A stretch of 64,000 bases of DNA from Tetrahymena thermophila SB210 (lineage: Eukaryota > Ciliophora > Oligohymenophorea > Hymenostomatida > Tetrahymenidae): positions 161,870 to 225,869 of the forward strand of contig NW_002476439.1 of assembly GCF_000189635.1 (NCBI RefSeq), in the 5' to 3' direction. Below, in pieces: positions 1 to 11,808 of this stretch (position 1 is its first letter; every line of letters begins with the position of its first letter). Under the pieces are notes generated by a model. The model did not search any database. It was not told the DNA's origin and saw only the letters and a program-made list of their open reading frames with translations. Both the position numbers and the translations under genes were made by a program.

Positions 1-2
1 AA

Positions 3-394
3 ATAGACTCATTTTAGAGAACAATTTCTAAGTAGCATTTGAAAGAATAAAAAATAGATGAACTAAAAAATTATTTTGATATTTCTGCCATTTCTAATTA
101 CAACTTAGAAAAAATGTTTACCAAATTGTTAAGGATTTTAACTCAGTAAATGATAAATTATTTTAGATAATTGATGAAATTAATTTTTAATTTAAATAAT
201 TAGGAATGAAGAGATTGTCCTTGTTAGTGGAGCTAATTTTAAGTAACACGAATTGAATGTTGATCCTAAAATATATCAATAAATGGTAAAAATATAAACT
301 TACACAAAAAATTTTTAATAAATTTTAAATAAATTAGGAGCTTGAAGAAAAATTTAAAAAATAACTTCTGGAGGCAGGTGGTGGAGTGATATGA
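3..394 (+). CDS. 3' end of an unrecognised gene (partial, three exons)
   Basis: Exons 3-145, 204-285 and 338-394 join into one frame ending at TGA 392-394; the gene enters from the left edge. The two introns (58 and 52 nt) run GT to TAG, and only this splicing keeps a protein-like frame. The visible C-terminus (about 93 residues) is charged and probably helical, with LKNYFDISAISNYNLEKMF early, EEIVLVSGANFKQHELNVDP in the middle and the end EEKFKKQLLEAGGGVI. In-frame TAA/TAG read as glutamine. I do not recognise the family; a coiled-coil or ciliary protein would fit the composition, but that is a guess. Confidence 0.7.
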
Positions 395-2563
395 AACTAG
401 CATTTTTGAATTTATAAGTTAACTATAAAACAATTAATAATAAATGTTTTTCTTAATTCAATTAAATATTTAGCAAGATAAGAATAGTATATTTATATAA
501 CCAAACATTAATTCCTTTTTGAGTGAGCTGAATACTTTTTGTATAAATTTGCGCATAAAACCAATATTTTTATTGAAAAATTAAATCATATTTTTTTAAA
601 ATTCACCAAATCAAATTACATTTACACAAGATACAAAAAAAAAAAATAATAAAAAAGCTATTTAAATTTTACTCCTCACTCCTTGTCACTTGTCTTTTTT
701 CCAGGTTTAAGAGTTGCAAAAAATGGAGAAATTTCCAAATAATCTATCCAATAAGGTAATCATATTATATCACTTCAAAATCACCAATATACTAAAAAAT
801 ATATATTTTAGTATTTGAGATAGTTTACAGTTTCATTTTTTTTCCATTTATTTTTATTGAGAATTTATAATTTAAAATTTGTAAAATTAATAAATTAAAT
901 TTGAAGCAAACTCTTTAAATTAAATAAAATTACTAATAAAAAGATGAATATATATGATATATCATTCATATATCCATCTTAAAAAATATAAATTTAAAAA
1001 TGTAGATGGATATTTTGCAATTTGGTTTATATAAGATTATCTTTATTCTTAGATACGCTACCACCAAATTTATCTTATTATTTAAGATTAATAAGCTTTA
1101 TTGATTAAATTGATAGAAATTAACATGATCTGAATTTTAATGAATATATTTTTATATATACACAAATGCTTTCAAAATATTGTAATGCAAAATGTATATA
1201 TTTAATGTATTAATCATTTTATAGGAGCTACATATTTCTTAAATAAAATAAGAAATAAGAGGAATTAATTGAGTCAGTCAATAATTGCCAATTTAATCTG
1301 TTCATTTATTTCAAAAATTTTATTATTCCTATTATTATATCAATGTTTATCTCATTTAAATATTTGTATTAAAGCAAGGTTTTTAATTTAAATATCCAAA
1401 TTTAATTTAAGAATTAATATTTAACTTATGTCACTTATAATTTTAAAAATAAGTTAAAAAATCATTAAAAATTTTTTATGCTTTTTTTTGAATAGGATTT
1501 AATTGATGTTTAAAATAAGCCAACTTTACTTTTAATTTATCTTTTTTTATAAAATTATTTGTATCAAATTTCCATTAACATATTTACTATTTTTAATATA
1601 TTATCTATGATTAAATATATTAAGCAGTACTATTTTTTTACAAAAATTATTTATTCTTTATTTAGTTTGATTTTCTAAAGCACAAAGTCAAAGCACTATA
1701 TACTATTCTTAAAATAAAATAATCATTCATACAAGATAAATTATGTTTTGTTAATTATTATATTATTTTCAAATATTTTAATTTATTATTACTCTAACAC
1801 ATATAAAATTTTAAATAATAAATATAGATGAGTATATCTAAATTAATTTTTATTATTTCTAGATAAAATTAATTAATTTATTAACTATTTTCAGTTTTAA
1901 AAACTTTATATTAGATTGACTGAATTAAAGAAAAATAATTAGTATCAATTTATCCTAAAGTAATTGATAATATAAAAATTATAAGATAAAAAATAAAATA
2001 TAGAAATCTTAAGGCAATAAATATTTTTATAATAAAACAGCATCATAAATACTAAATAAATTCATTTAAAAATCTAAATCATTTTTAATTATTTCAAATA
2101 TGATTTTTTTTATTAATTTATATTTCTGATAGGTTTATTTAAGCGTTTTCTAAAAGAAGATATTTGGTATCTAAAATAATTGATAAAAATATTTGCTTTA
2201 TAAGATGAAATATTTGTAATTTTTTAATTAATAAATATTTAATTTATATGAATTGATAAATATAATAAATGAGATAAAATGAATAACAAATTAAAGCCTA
2301 AAAATTTGCTCAATATTGGATAACATAAAGGATATTTATTCAATAAAAGAAGTTCTTAATAGAAAAAAGATAAATAAAAATGTAAGAAGTGAATTTTTTT
2401 TTTCAATTTACATTGAAAAATAGTGTTAATTAAAAAACATAAGAAAATCGCTCTTAAATAGATAAATAGATAGATATACTTACAGATGGTTAAATATTTG
2501 TTTATCTAAAAATTATTTTGCATAAGAAAATTAAATTTTGTTAAAAAATATGTTTTATATTAT
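395..2563. other. Intergenic AT-rich DNA
   Basis: About 2.2 kb between the partial gene and the 3' end of the giant minus-strand gene. It is low-complexity A+T with many TGA-like stops in all frames. The only structures noticed are an imperfect palindrome at 943-978 and a slightly less AT-rich patch at 670-760. No gene is supported. Confidence 0.6.
943..978. repeat. Imperfect 36-nt palindrome
   Basis: The stretch starting GATGAATATATATGATATAT is close to its own reverse complement around the centre GATATATC. A second copy of the arm, AGATGGATAT, follows at about 1003-1012 in inverted sense. Palindromes arise easily at this AT content, so a function is not implied. Confidence 0.4.
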
Positions 2564-5500
2564 TCAAGAGTTAATTATTTGGATTTGGATGCTGGCTTCT
2601 AGTTGGGATTCTGGTGATTTTGGTTATTCTGAGAAATATTTTGAAATTTAAGTAATATTGATTTGAAGTTGCAAGAATAGCTTAGAAGCTCTAAAATTTT
2701 CAACTGCAAAGGTAAAGAAAAGTTCATTATTAAGTTCATAATAGAATTCATTTAAACAGTTGTTTCTATTGGCGACATTGAGAATGTTTTAAAATGGTTA
2801 ATCAAAGAATTGAAATAAATTAAAAATATTTTAAGACCTGTTATTATCATTTTAATTTATGGTAAAGACATTATATAAGGAAACTTTTTTTTCCATTAAA
2901 ACTTGCTTTTGGATTGGATTAAAAACCTGTATTTTAATGAATTGCTTTTTAAGATCGCAAGAACAGTCGTAGGACTCAAATGAAAAAACTAATAAATTCT
3001 TTACTTTTTTAGAAAGTTCAGCAATTTAATTTTAACTAATAAGCTTCTTATTTGGTTATTAAATTTAAATAGCTTCATCTTTCATGGCTAATCCTGGCGT
3101 GTCTGATTTTTGATGATTCTATTTTTATAATAATGATTCGCTTCTCAATAAAGGCAACATAAATGTTCCATATCCACCTTTAATTGAAGCTTTTCCTATG
3201 GAAACCTTCATAACAAAATAGAAAAGCATAGTTGTTTGTTCTTGATGTAATTAATGTTATGAAAACTGTTCTTTATCATCGCTTGTTTCCTTTAAGATAG
3301 AAGTATTTTGATCTAAGATATAGTCGTTATTATTTGGTTTCTATGGTATAAAAACAAACATACTTGTTTCCTCCATAAATTGCTAGCTGTAGCCATTAAA
3401 AATATAGATTTTGTTATTAAAATAAAAAGCTGATGCACCGAATCTACCTCTAAAAAACTTTTTTTAAAAGCTTTCTTGGTAAATTTTCATCTAGGATTCA
3501 TCCTAAATTTTCTAACTATTGTAATTTATTTTGCTACTCAACATGCTTTCATGAGTTTGTTAATTGAGTGAGGACTTGCTTAAGTTATTAGCCTCATTTT
3601 ATTCATTTTTTAAAATAGATTGTTATTGCTGATTCTTTTGTTCCTATTATAATTGTTTTTATTTTTAACTTTGTAATGCTTAACTTGATTTATCTAAGTT
3701 TGCTTCCTATTTATTCTGAAGTCTAATCAATGGCTTCTATTCTGCGTTCTAAGAGGGTTTTGAATTTATTTGCTATTTCAAAATTGCATTTTGTTATTAT
3801 TATTATTATTGATTTGAATCAGTTAGCGAGTTGGTCTTTTGTTCTTAACTTTAATTTAAATTATTTTTGATTACTGTTGTCGATTAGGAAGATTAAATTA
3901 TTTTCTGATTAGCTACTGAATTTAATTAAGATATTTTGTCTTTAGAAAGATCTTCTTACCCTTATTTATCAATGCTTTATTTCAAATTAACCAAAAGAGA
4001 TTGAGATGATTAATTTTCTTTAATTTATGGTTTTTATTAGCTTTGTTACAACTTTAATTAAGAATCTGCAGAATTTTATAAACTCTAATCTGGTCTACTC
4101 ATTCTTTATGATTACTGTAAAACACTTTATGGATTTTAAATATAATTTGATTATTACTAATTTGATTGTTGTTGTTATTATTATTGCTACTTTATTTCAT
4201 TCATAACTTATTTGTATTATTCAAAATTGAATTGAGGATCTACAATTTCTATTGTTTGGTTGATGTTTTATTAAGAATGAAATTTATTTATCTTCATAAT
4301 TAGCTTTATTTCCTACTTTAAAACTAAAGGCTCCAGTAGACGAATGTTTAATGCTCTACCAAAAAATTTAAATATAAATTCTTCTGTTTCAACAAGAGCA
4401 GATTCTATGATGCAGAGCGCTGACAAATCAATTTTTTTCTCTTCTAATCCTTCAATTTTTAAAATATTGCTTGGGTTGTTTTCGTCTTTTTTAGTTGTTC
4501 CCCTCACTTCTATTTAAATTTCTTCTATCTTTTTTTCTAGTTCACTCACTTTTTTTACCATTTCTGTTATTATTTTTTTGTAATTATTGATAGCTACCTA
4601 TAATTTTTTCTCCTCAACTTTCGTAGAACCTGTTTTTGTAGAATTGTTTTGACTATCAGTATTTTCGTGATTTCCTTGCTAATCACTAAGAGCGCTATTA
4701 TTCAAATCGCTAGGACTAAAATAAACAAAAAAAAAATTATGAAACAAACAAAAAAAGAAAAAATAAAATTAATTCAAACTTAGCAATTAATTAGGAATAT
4801 TTAATTGATTAATTGGCAAAAATTAATAAATTGAAGTTTTTCATTTATCTGTAAAAATAAATTAATTATCTTATTATGATGATCAAACAAATTTTAGAAC
4901 TAATCAAATAATATTTACGTTAACTTTACTGTCTATGAGGCAGTCAAACCATTTTTTTAAAGATCATCAATTTTAGCCTAACTGACATTAATTGTGTGTT
5001 TGGCATTGTGCAACTGCTCTTTAAGGTAATTTTGTTCATTTATTTTGGTGTCAAGATCAGATATTTTTTTAAACTAAATTGTTTGTACTTTATATTTCAA
5101 TTTGAAAACGTTGAATTTTTATTGGGTATCATTGAAATTAGTTATTTGTTGCAGAACGTAATTGTTATAACAATCCCTGCTTCTTACATTAAAAAAATAA
5201 ACAATCATTTTAGTTTCTTAAATCTTATCAGTTTGTTGAGGATTTTGTTGATAATTTACCAAATATTGTGAATGTTCGTCATAGTAAAATATTTTCAAAT
5301 TAAAATCTTTAGAAGGGTTTGCTACTTCCAGTCTGCAGGATTTCTCCCACAAAATATGATAAATAGAATCTTTTAACTTGTAATCAGCTTATTTTTATTT
5401 TATTTGATTGATAATTTTGAGCTTTTTTTGATCATCATTGAGCTGAAGAAAGTTGGTATACCCAATGTTACACTTTTCAGCAAGCTACTAAATTGGTATC

Positions 5501-8405
5501 TTCCTCATTAACCTTTAGTATGTACTCATACTTTAATTTTCATTTAAACTTGGAATCTCTATCTACATTGTCTAATAAGCGGGAGATTTCTGGTTAAATG
5601 AAGAACTAGTCTCCATACAGCCATCATCATTTAATTAATTTTATGTAGGAAAAATTGTTTCTTTTGAATTAACATTTTATTAATTGCATTGTACTTCTTA
5701 ATGTCCATTATTCTTTAAGGATACAGTATCTTAATTATAAAATATCTAATTAAAATTGCCATTAAAAACCTGTGTGGTTTAGCTTTAATTAAATTCGTCA
5801 CTATTTGGGAGATAAATATTTAATGAATGGATTTGATTTATTTGCTGATTCATGTAATTTTAATATATTTACGTATCCATAAAATTTTAATTTAATTAGT
5901 AATTCATGATATTTTAATTTATTCGCTGACCTATGTAGTTTTAATTTATTGGCTGATCTAAATTTTAATTTATTTACATAAAATTTTAATTTACTTACAA
6001 CTATTTGCAAATGTCTTATTAATTTTATTAGTATGATAAGGAGTTTTTATTTATGAGTTAATCAGTATTTTATTATATTGTGTGATTATTATTAAACTAA
6101 AAATTAAATTAACCATTCTAAGATTGCATTTATTAATTCTCTATGGGTATAAAAATCCCTTTTTATTGCATCGAATAGTCATTCTGATTAAATTTCCCAA
6201 AAGTAGCAAATTGTGGAAAATCAAATTTTTTATCTGAAAAATTTTCATATTCTTCTTCATTAGGATCAATTTTTTAATTACATATTTCAAATTAATTTAT
6301 TTATATTTAATTTAGATTTTCGAATATATTGGAATCTTTTTTTTAATGTTTTTCCATTCTGCTTAATTTTTTTTTATGTTATTTCATTTAATTTGGCTAT
6401 TCTTAATTGTTTGTATTTGCCTCTAATTATCGCTCAGTAAATTTTTGCCTATATATCGCTATCTTAATATAATCCTTTATTAAAGAAAGAGGACTTGATA
6501 AAAATTAATTTGATTATTCCTTTATGTGCTTGACGTATAAAAAACAAGGGTGAAAATTAAAATCTGTTTATTTGTATGAAATATATTTGGAATAATTTAT
6601 TAATTATCCTAGAGCTATCAATGTTTTTCGAATAGAATCTTAAATTTAAAGACTGTATTCAAAATAAATTTTCATAGTTTACAGAGCATTTTGATTTTTT
6701 TATGTTTTTGTTAGCACCTTCTATTTTATGTTATTTTTTAGATCTAGTAAATGGCTTAACTAACTAATTTTTTAATTGTAACAATCATAGCTTGTCTTTA
6801 ATTATCTAATAATATAGCTAATAAGCAACTTATCCCTTGATATTTCCTTTAACTTTTGTACTATATAAGCTAAAACATATGTCTTGAGTACCACTTTTTA
6901 ATTGACATCTTCACTAAATGAAAAATCATACTCAAATACCATAATATCTATTTTAATACTTTTCAAAAAAGGAAAGATACATCTCTCCATCAAATGAATA
7001 AATTCAGCTGAAGAAACTTTGACATTCTCAAAGTCTTTGTTCTTCCTTAAATACACATTATACACTTTAAAATTTTGTATATTTTTCTCATTTTAATTCT
7101 TTAGAGTATTACTAAAAATTGGCTAACTCTTAAATGAGAGGTTACTTGCATACTAATTTTACTATTTAGCTTGGCTCAATTTCATACTTTATGATTTGCT
7201 AAATAAATTACTATTTTCAATATTTAAAAAATCATTTTCACTCACACTACTGCAGCTCCCGAAAGCATTCTACTCATTTTGTTTTTGTTGAATGTTCTTT
7301 TGTATTATCGAAGAGTTTTAAAACTGCTTTTCTTCTATATCTAAAATATGAATAATAGTTATCTTAAAATTGTACCTAAAAAACAATCTTTTGTAATATT
7401 TTTCAAAGCTCTTAGGCAGTGTTTAGCCGATAGTGATAAGTACGAAGTTAAGTTACACTTATTGTGTGTCTAACGCCTATTTGCAATTTAAGTAAATTGC
7501 TAATTAAGAAAGAGTAGGATAATCCATTTTTTTCTACTCATTTTACAATTCTTCTACAAAAAATATGGAGTTGTCATTGTCAAGATTTTACATCTTATCA
7601 AAGCAATTTGAAATATTCTTTATTTAGCTCTTCAGCGCTACTTTCTTCTAATAAAAGTATTTATCTCCATAAACCTCTCTCGCCCATTCTGCTTGAGGTT
7701 CAATAAATTCTCTCACATCATCTAAAATCTTCTCCTCTGCTTCAGAAATAGGGATATTGTGCTCTTTTAGACTCAAGTTAATTTGTCTATTTTAAAATAA
7801 AAGATAAATATTTTAGTCACCTTCACAATTAAATGTTTTTTAATATATTTAGATTCTAATTCTCCCTCCGTTCATCATTTTTTTGCTTATATTAATTCAT
7901 TTTCCTTTCTCATAAAAAAAAACACTCACCAAAGCATAATATCTAAAATTTACTTTGCGTATTTATTTTGCCTCATAAAGACATCTTAGAATTTCAAAAC
8001 AGTTCTCTACAAAAAGCGATAGCTCCTGCTGAGTTCGTCTAATGAAATATTTATTTAAGGTCTTTGCTTAAAAACCTATTAATCACGACTCTCTTTCTGA
8101 TTCTTAGTAGGATTTGGTATTTCTTTAAGCCACTTATCATAAGGGCAATCATTAATCTCATTCTAATGCAATCTTTACAATGTATTTAATCTATTATCAA
8201 TATGTTAAATGGCACAGCTTTAAGCTGGATTTAAAAGCTCTTTAGACGCTTATTCTACATGGAAGCTTATTTCTTTTGTGTTTTTATTTTATGCGCTCCT
8301 TTATTACAAATTTAAGAAGCTGTTTCTCATAGAATTTTGCAAATCTAAGTCTTAACATTCCTTATTATCTTGTTAAATGCTGATCTATTTTGATACTTTA
8401 GACAT
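2564..8405 (-). CDS. Giant Q/N-rich protein with a Kelch-like stretch (1,823 aa)
   Basis: Three exons, complement(8405-7954, 7786-4919, 4715-2564), total 5,472 nt, ATG at 8405-8403 and TGA at 2566-2564. Both introns (167 and 203 nt) are GT-AG and phase 2. Visible from N to C: a Gln-rich start (MSKVSKQISIQQDNKE), an acidic patch with ISEAEEKILDDVREFIEP near residue 160, a long unrecognised globular-looking part, then a glutamine/asparagine-rich tract at about residues 745-805 made of imperfect repeats of the NQNYMNQQINQ type, and near residue 1530 one Kelch-like run, GRFGASAFYFNNKIYIFNGY. The rest of the C-terminal third is also Gln-rich. One long frame through hundreds of TAA/TAG codons without TGA is the main evidence. 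A scaffold or RNP-associated role is only inference from composition. I could not assign a family. Confidence 0.8.
5825..6010 (-). repeat. Q/N-rich tandem repeats inside the giant protein
   Basis: Degenerate units of about 27-30 bp, with the plus-strand core TGTAATTTTAATTTATT, encode NQN-rich repeats on the minus strand. They keep the reading frame and sit within exon 2. This is a prion-like composition. Confidence 0.6.
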
Positions 8406-9839
8406 CTAATTAATTTCAAATTAAAAATATTTTATTATACTATACAAATTATAATGAAATCCTTTGAAATTTTTAACAAAAACTGTTTAAAAACTTCAAC
8501 CTTAATTAAATTCCTAAGAATTAAAGCTATTTAATTTACTCTCAATCACTCTACTTTTGTTTTTTCTTTTATCTAATTAATAGACGTCAAATTTAAATAT
8601 TTTTATTCTTGAGTATTTTTATTTATCCCAAATAAAATATTATTTTCGTTTTTATTCCCTCATTTTTTTTTTAAGTCCAATTTGTAATCTTTTTGTTTTC
8701 ATTCTTTTCAATTTGAGTTTTTTTAATTAGCTTAATATTTTTTAAAAATAAAAAAGATATATTTAATTTGTTAGCTTTTATTTTGAAATCTAAGTATAAT
8801 TAAAAATATTTTATTTTTTAATCAAAAATTGCAATTTTTAAAACTTGGTAAAATGATGAAATTATTTTAGAATTAAGCTTATTTTTTTGTTAGTTATCAC
8901 TGGAACATTTTAGTTGATTTAGCTTATTTATTTCTGATTTCATAATTTTTGAAAATGCTACTTCCAATATCAAGCAATTTTATTTTTTTAAAATAAATCA
9001 GACATTTTAAAATTTTTTCTTAAAATTAAATAATTACCAATTCAAATTTTTATTTTAAATTTAAAAGTAAATTAATTTCAGAGTATTAATTCTAATACTC
9101 ATCATAATATTAATCTATAATCAACACTAATTACATAAATAACAAATAAAAATAACTAATAAAGCCTTTTGAACTAAAACTTAGATAAAATTAAACAAAA
9201 AAATAATTCATAGAAAAATACAAACAGGAGCTTAAATTGTGACAAAGTAGGGGGGAAAATTCCTTTTGCCTCCATAACTTATGTATTTATGCCCCTACTA
9301 ACTCTTTTCATTAGGATATTTATTTAGATACTCCCTGCTCCTTACATGACAGTGGTATATTAATTAATAAGATAAATTTAGAAGAAGAAAAAATTACTTG
9401 ATAATTAATTATAAAATAGTTAATTATGTTGCAAAATAAATAAATAGGGGTTAGCATTTATTAAATAAGAAATAATATTAACTAAATTCATAAAAATATA
9501 TTAATGATTATGCTTGTTAGTCCTAAAGAAAGCAGCTAATTTATGCTATGTTTTTATCAATTCAATATTAAAAGTAAAATGGCATCAAGATTTATAGTGA
9601 TATAATGGTTCATTCATGTTCATGCTCATCAAATAAATCAAGCATAAGATGAATTCCCATACACCATAAGCCAATTTTATTTATTTATGCATTCATTCAA
9701 TTAAGAATTAACTCTATAGGTTTATGTGGAAAATTTATAGTATTAAATTTTCTCTTTAAAATGAATGAAATCTTTAAAAATTAAAGAATGTGAATTTGAT
9801 TTTAAAATGAATGAGATTTCTTTAATTATAATGATTTTT
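8406..9839. other. Intergenic; probable 5' region of the giant gene
   Basis: AT-rich and without a supportable gene. A slightly GC-richer patch at 9230-9345 carries G- and C-runs (GTAGGGGGG; ATTTATGCCCCTACTA) but no frame with good codons was found. Confidence 0.5.
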
Positions 9840-10720
9840 AGAAAAATTATATCACTCATTTATTATTTTAGACAAATAATATATGCAATAAATATTTTAA
9901 AATTAAAATTTAGAGGGATTTAAGTCAAAAAAATAAATTGAGTTCATAAAAGTATGTTAGACATACACATTTGTAGATATTTAAATAAAAATAATTCAAA
10001 TAATAATGTAAATCAACATCAAACAGCAACTAAAAATATAATACATGAGTTTTTTCTTTTTTTTAAATTAGAGATAATAGAACTCGTTTCGTGCCTACTT
10101 GATTATGAGAATTCAAATATAGCCTTCAAGTAATAAAAATTTACTTCTTACTTTCTATTTGTAAGGACTAGCCAAATACCAACCGCTATTGTCAAAACTC
10201 CCGAAACAACTATGGCTACATCAAGTAAAACCTCACTATCAAATGCACACATATTTAAATCGATATTTATATCTATATTTTATTATAAGTAGCCTGGTAG
10301 TTAAGTTCATAGCGTTTCATCTTATGGCGCACTTTAAAATCTTTCATAGTCAAATAAAACTAAGTCTGTATTTTCATCAAGACTTTAAATAAAATATTAA
10401 ATTCCAATAGTATGTTTGATCCAGAGTAAGAATGGAAAATGCAATAAGATTTTTTCAGGAATTAGATGCTATAAGTTTAATCATAGCTAACTTCCCATGC
10501 CTAATCTCTCTGATATCTGTCTTTATTTTGATTTTTCTGAGTAGCATTTACTAATAAAAGTGAAAGAAGATGTCTATCTTAAAACTAAGATCCTTCCCTT
10601 GATTTTCTATAGAGCATCTTAAATTAATATCATACTATTAGTAGAATCTAGTAACCCAGTTATTAGAATAATATATGATTTTTATATTCTAATTCGTAAA
10701 GAAAAGAAAAATACATATTT
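9840..10720 (-). pseudogene. Decayed, internally deleted copy of the P-loop GTPase gene
   Basis: This block aligns in pieces with the intact GTPase locus. 9840-10130 matches its 3' flank at 11510-11780. 10165-10235 matches the membrane-hairpin part near 12585-12660. 10315-10640 matches the GTP-binding part near 13680-13990. 10650-10715 matches its 5' flank near 14280-14340. Two large internal segments are missing, the remainder is full of substitutions and indels, and the P-loop region is altered. It is a duplication relic rather than an active gene. Confidence 0.75.
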
Positions 10721-11508
10721 AACCCTTTGAGCAGGGGGTATTTATGCAAAAAAAAACCATGAAGGTGAACGAGTAAAGACATTTTTATAAACACTGTCTG
10801 AAAAACTTTTTTACGTTAAGATAGGGGCTACCCTCTTTCACCTCCTATATCCTCACGGTCATAACCCTCAATGCTTGGAGGAAGCTTTACTGATACAGAT
10901 TTTTGTTTTTTAAACTTTATATAGAGTCAAAAATTGTAAAATGATTTTCTAAAAAATTCGGGATTAGCTAAAATGAGAAAATAAGATGAAATTGCTTAAT
11001 TTAAAAATGGTTTATGTAATTTATTTTAAAATTATTTTGGAGAGAAAAAATTAGCAAGAATGATTAACTTGACTTTTTTAAAAAAATTAAGTCTTAAAAA
11101 ATTATTGCTAGAGGACATTTTTCCTATTATATAATGGGTTAACAAAAATTATTGCAACTTATAATAAGGCGCAAATCACTTTAAAAACCTCTCCCAAAGA
11201 AAAAAATAGAAGGGAATTCCATTTTAAGTCACCCGTTAGAACTAGTTTTTAAGATATCAAGTCTGTTGATTAGAAATTCTACTTAGGAAATGAGTAAGTG
11301 GCTTGTATAATTAATTAATTGCTTAAAAAGAAAAGAAAAAATAAATCAATTATCTCTAATAGATAATATGAACATATAAAAGTTGAAAACATCAATAAAA
11401 TGACTGAGTTTTATAAAATAAATATTGATTGATTAAAGATAATAAATATTGATAATGAAAAAAGCTAAAAAACAAAAAGTTTTAACTTATTTTATATTAT
11501 ATAATGTA
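10721..11508. other. Intergenic; short non-AT patch of unknown origin
   Basis: Mostly AT-rich. 10730-10900 is noticeably richer in G+C; on the minus strand one frame stays open for about 170 nt and includes PPSIEGYDREDIGGERG. There is no start, stop or neighbouring exon, so I list it as a possible gene relic only. Confidence 0.35.
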
Positions 11509-11808
11509 TTTTTAGACAAATGATATCATTCATTTATTATTTTAGACAAATAATATGCTATGAGTATTTTAAAATTAAATTTAGAGAGGTATTTTAGGGT
11601 CTAAAAATGGATTGAGTTCATGAAAGTATGCTAGATATAAACATAGATATTAAATAAAACAAATTTAAATAATAATGTAAATCAACATCAAATAACAATA
11701 AAAAAATAATCCAAAAGTTTTGAAAAAAGTATAGACAATAGAACTCTTTTCGTGGTTTACTTTGTTAGGAGGCCTTAATGAGGTTGTTGCTAGCATCCTA
11801 GGCAATAA

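Noticed and set aside
400..2560. A hidden gene in the long left intergenic region
   Set aside because: All frames give only I/N/K/F/L-rich low-complexity translation, with no motif and no plausible splice pattern.
4996..5271. Plus-strand hydrophobic ORF of 91 codons
   Set aside because: It is the antisense of exon 2 of the giant Q/N-rich protein, which has far better coding evidence.
6289..8405. A separate gene resembling a divergent histone deacetylase (FIHLMERCIFPFLKSIKID and nearby)
   Set aside because: The frame runs straight into the downstream Q/N-rich part with no stop, and the catalytic HDAC motifs are absent. The likeness is too weak to call.
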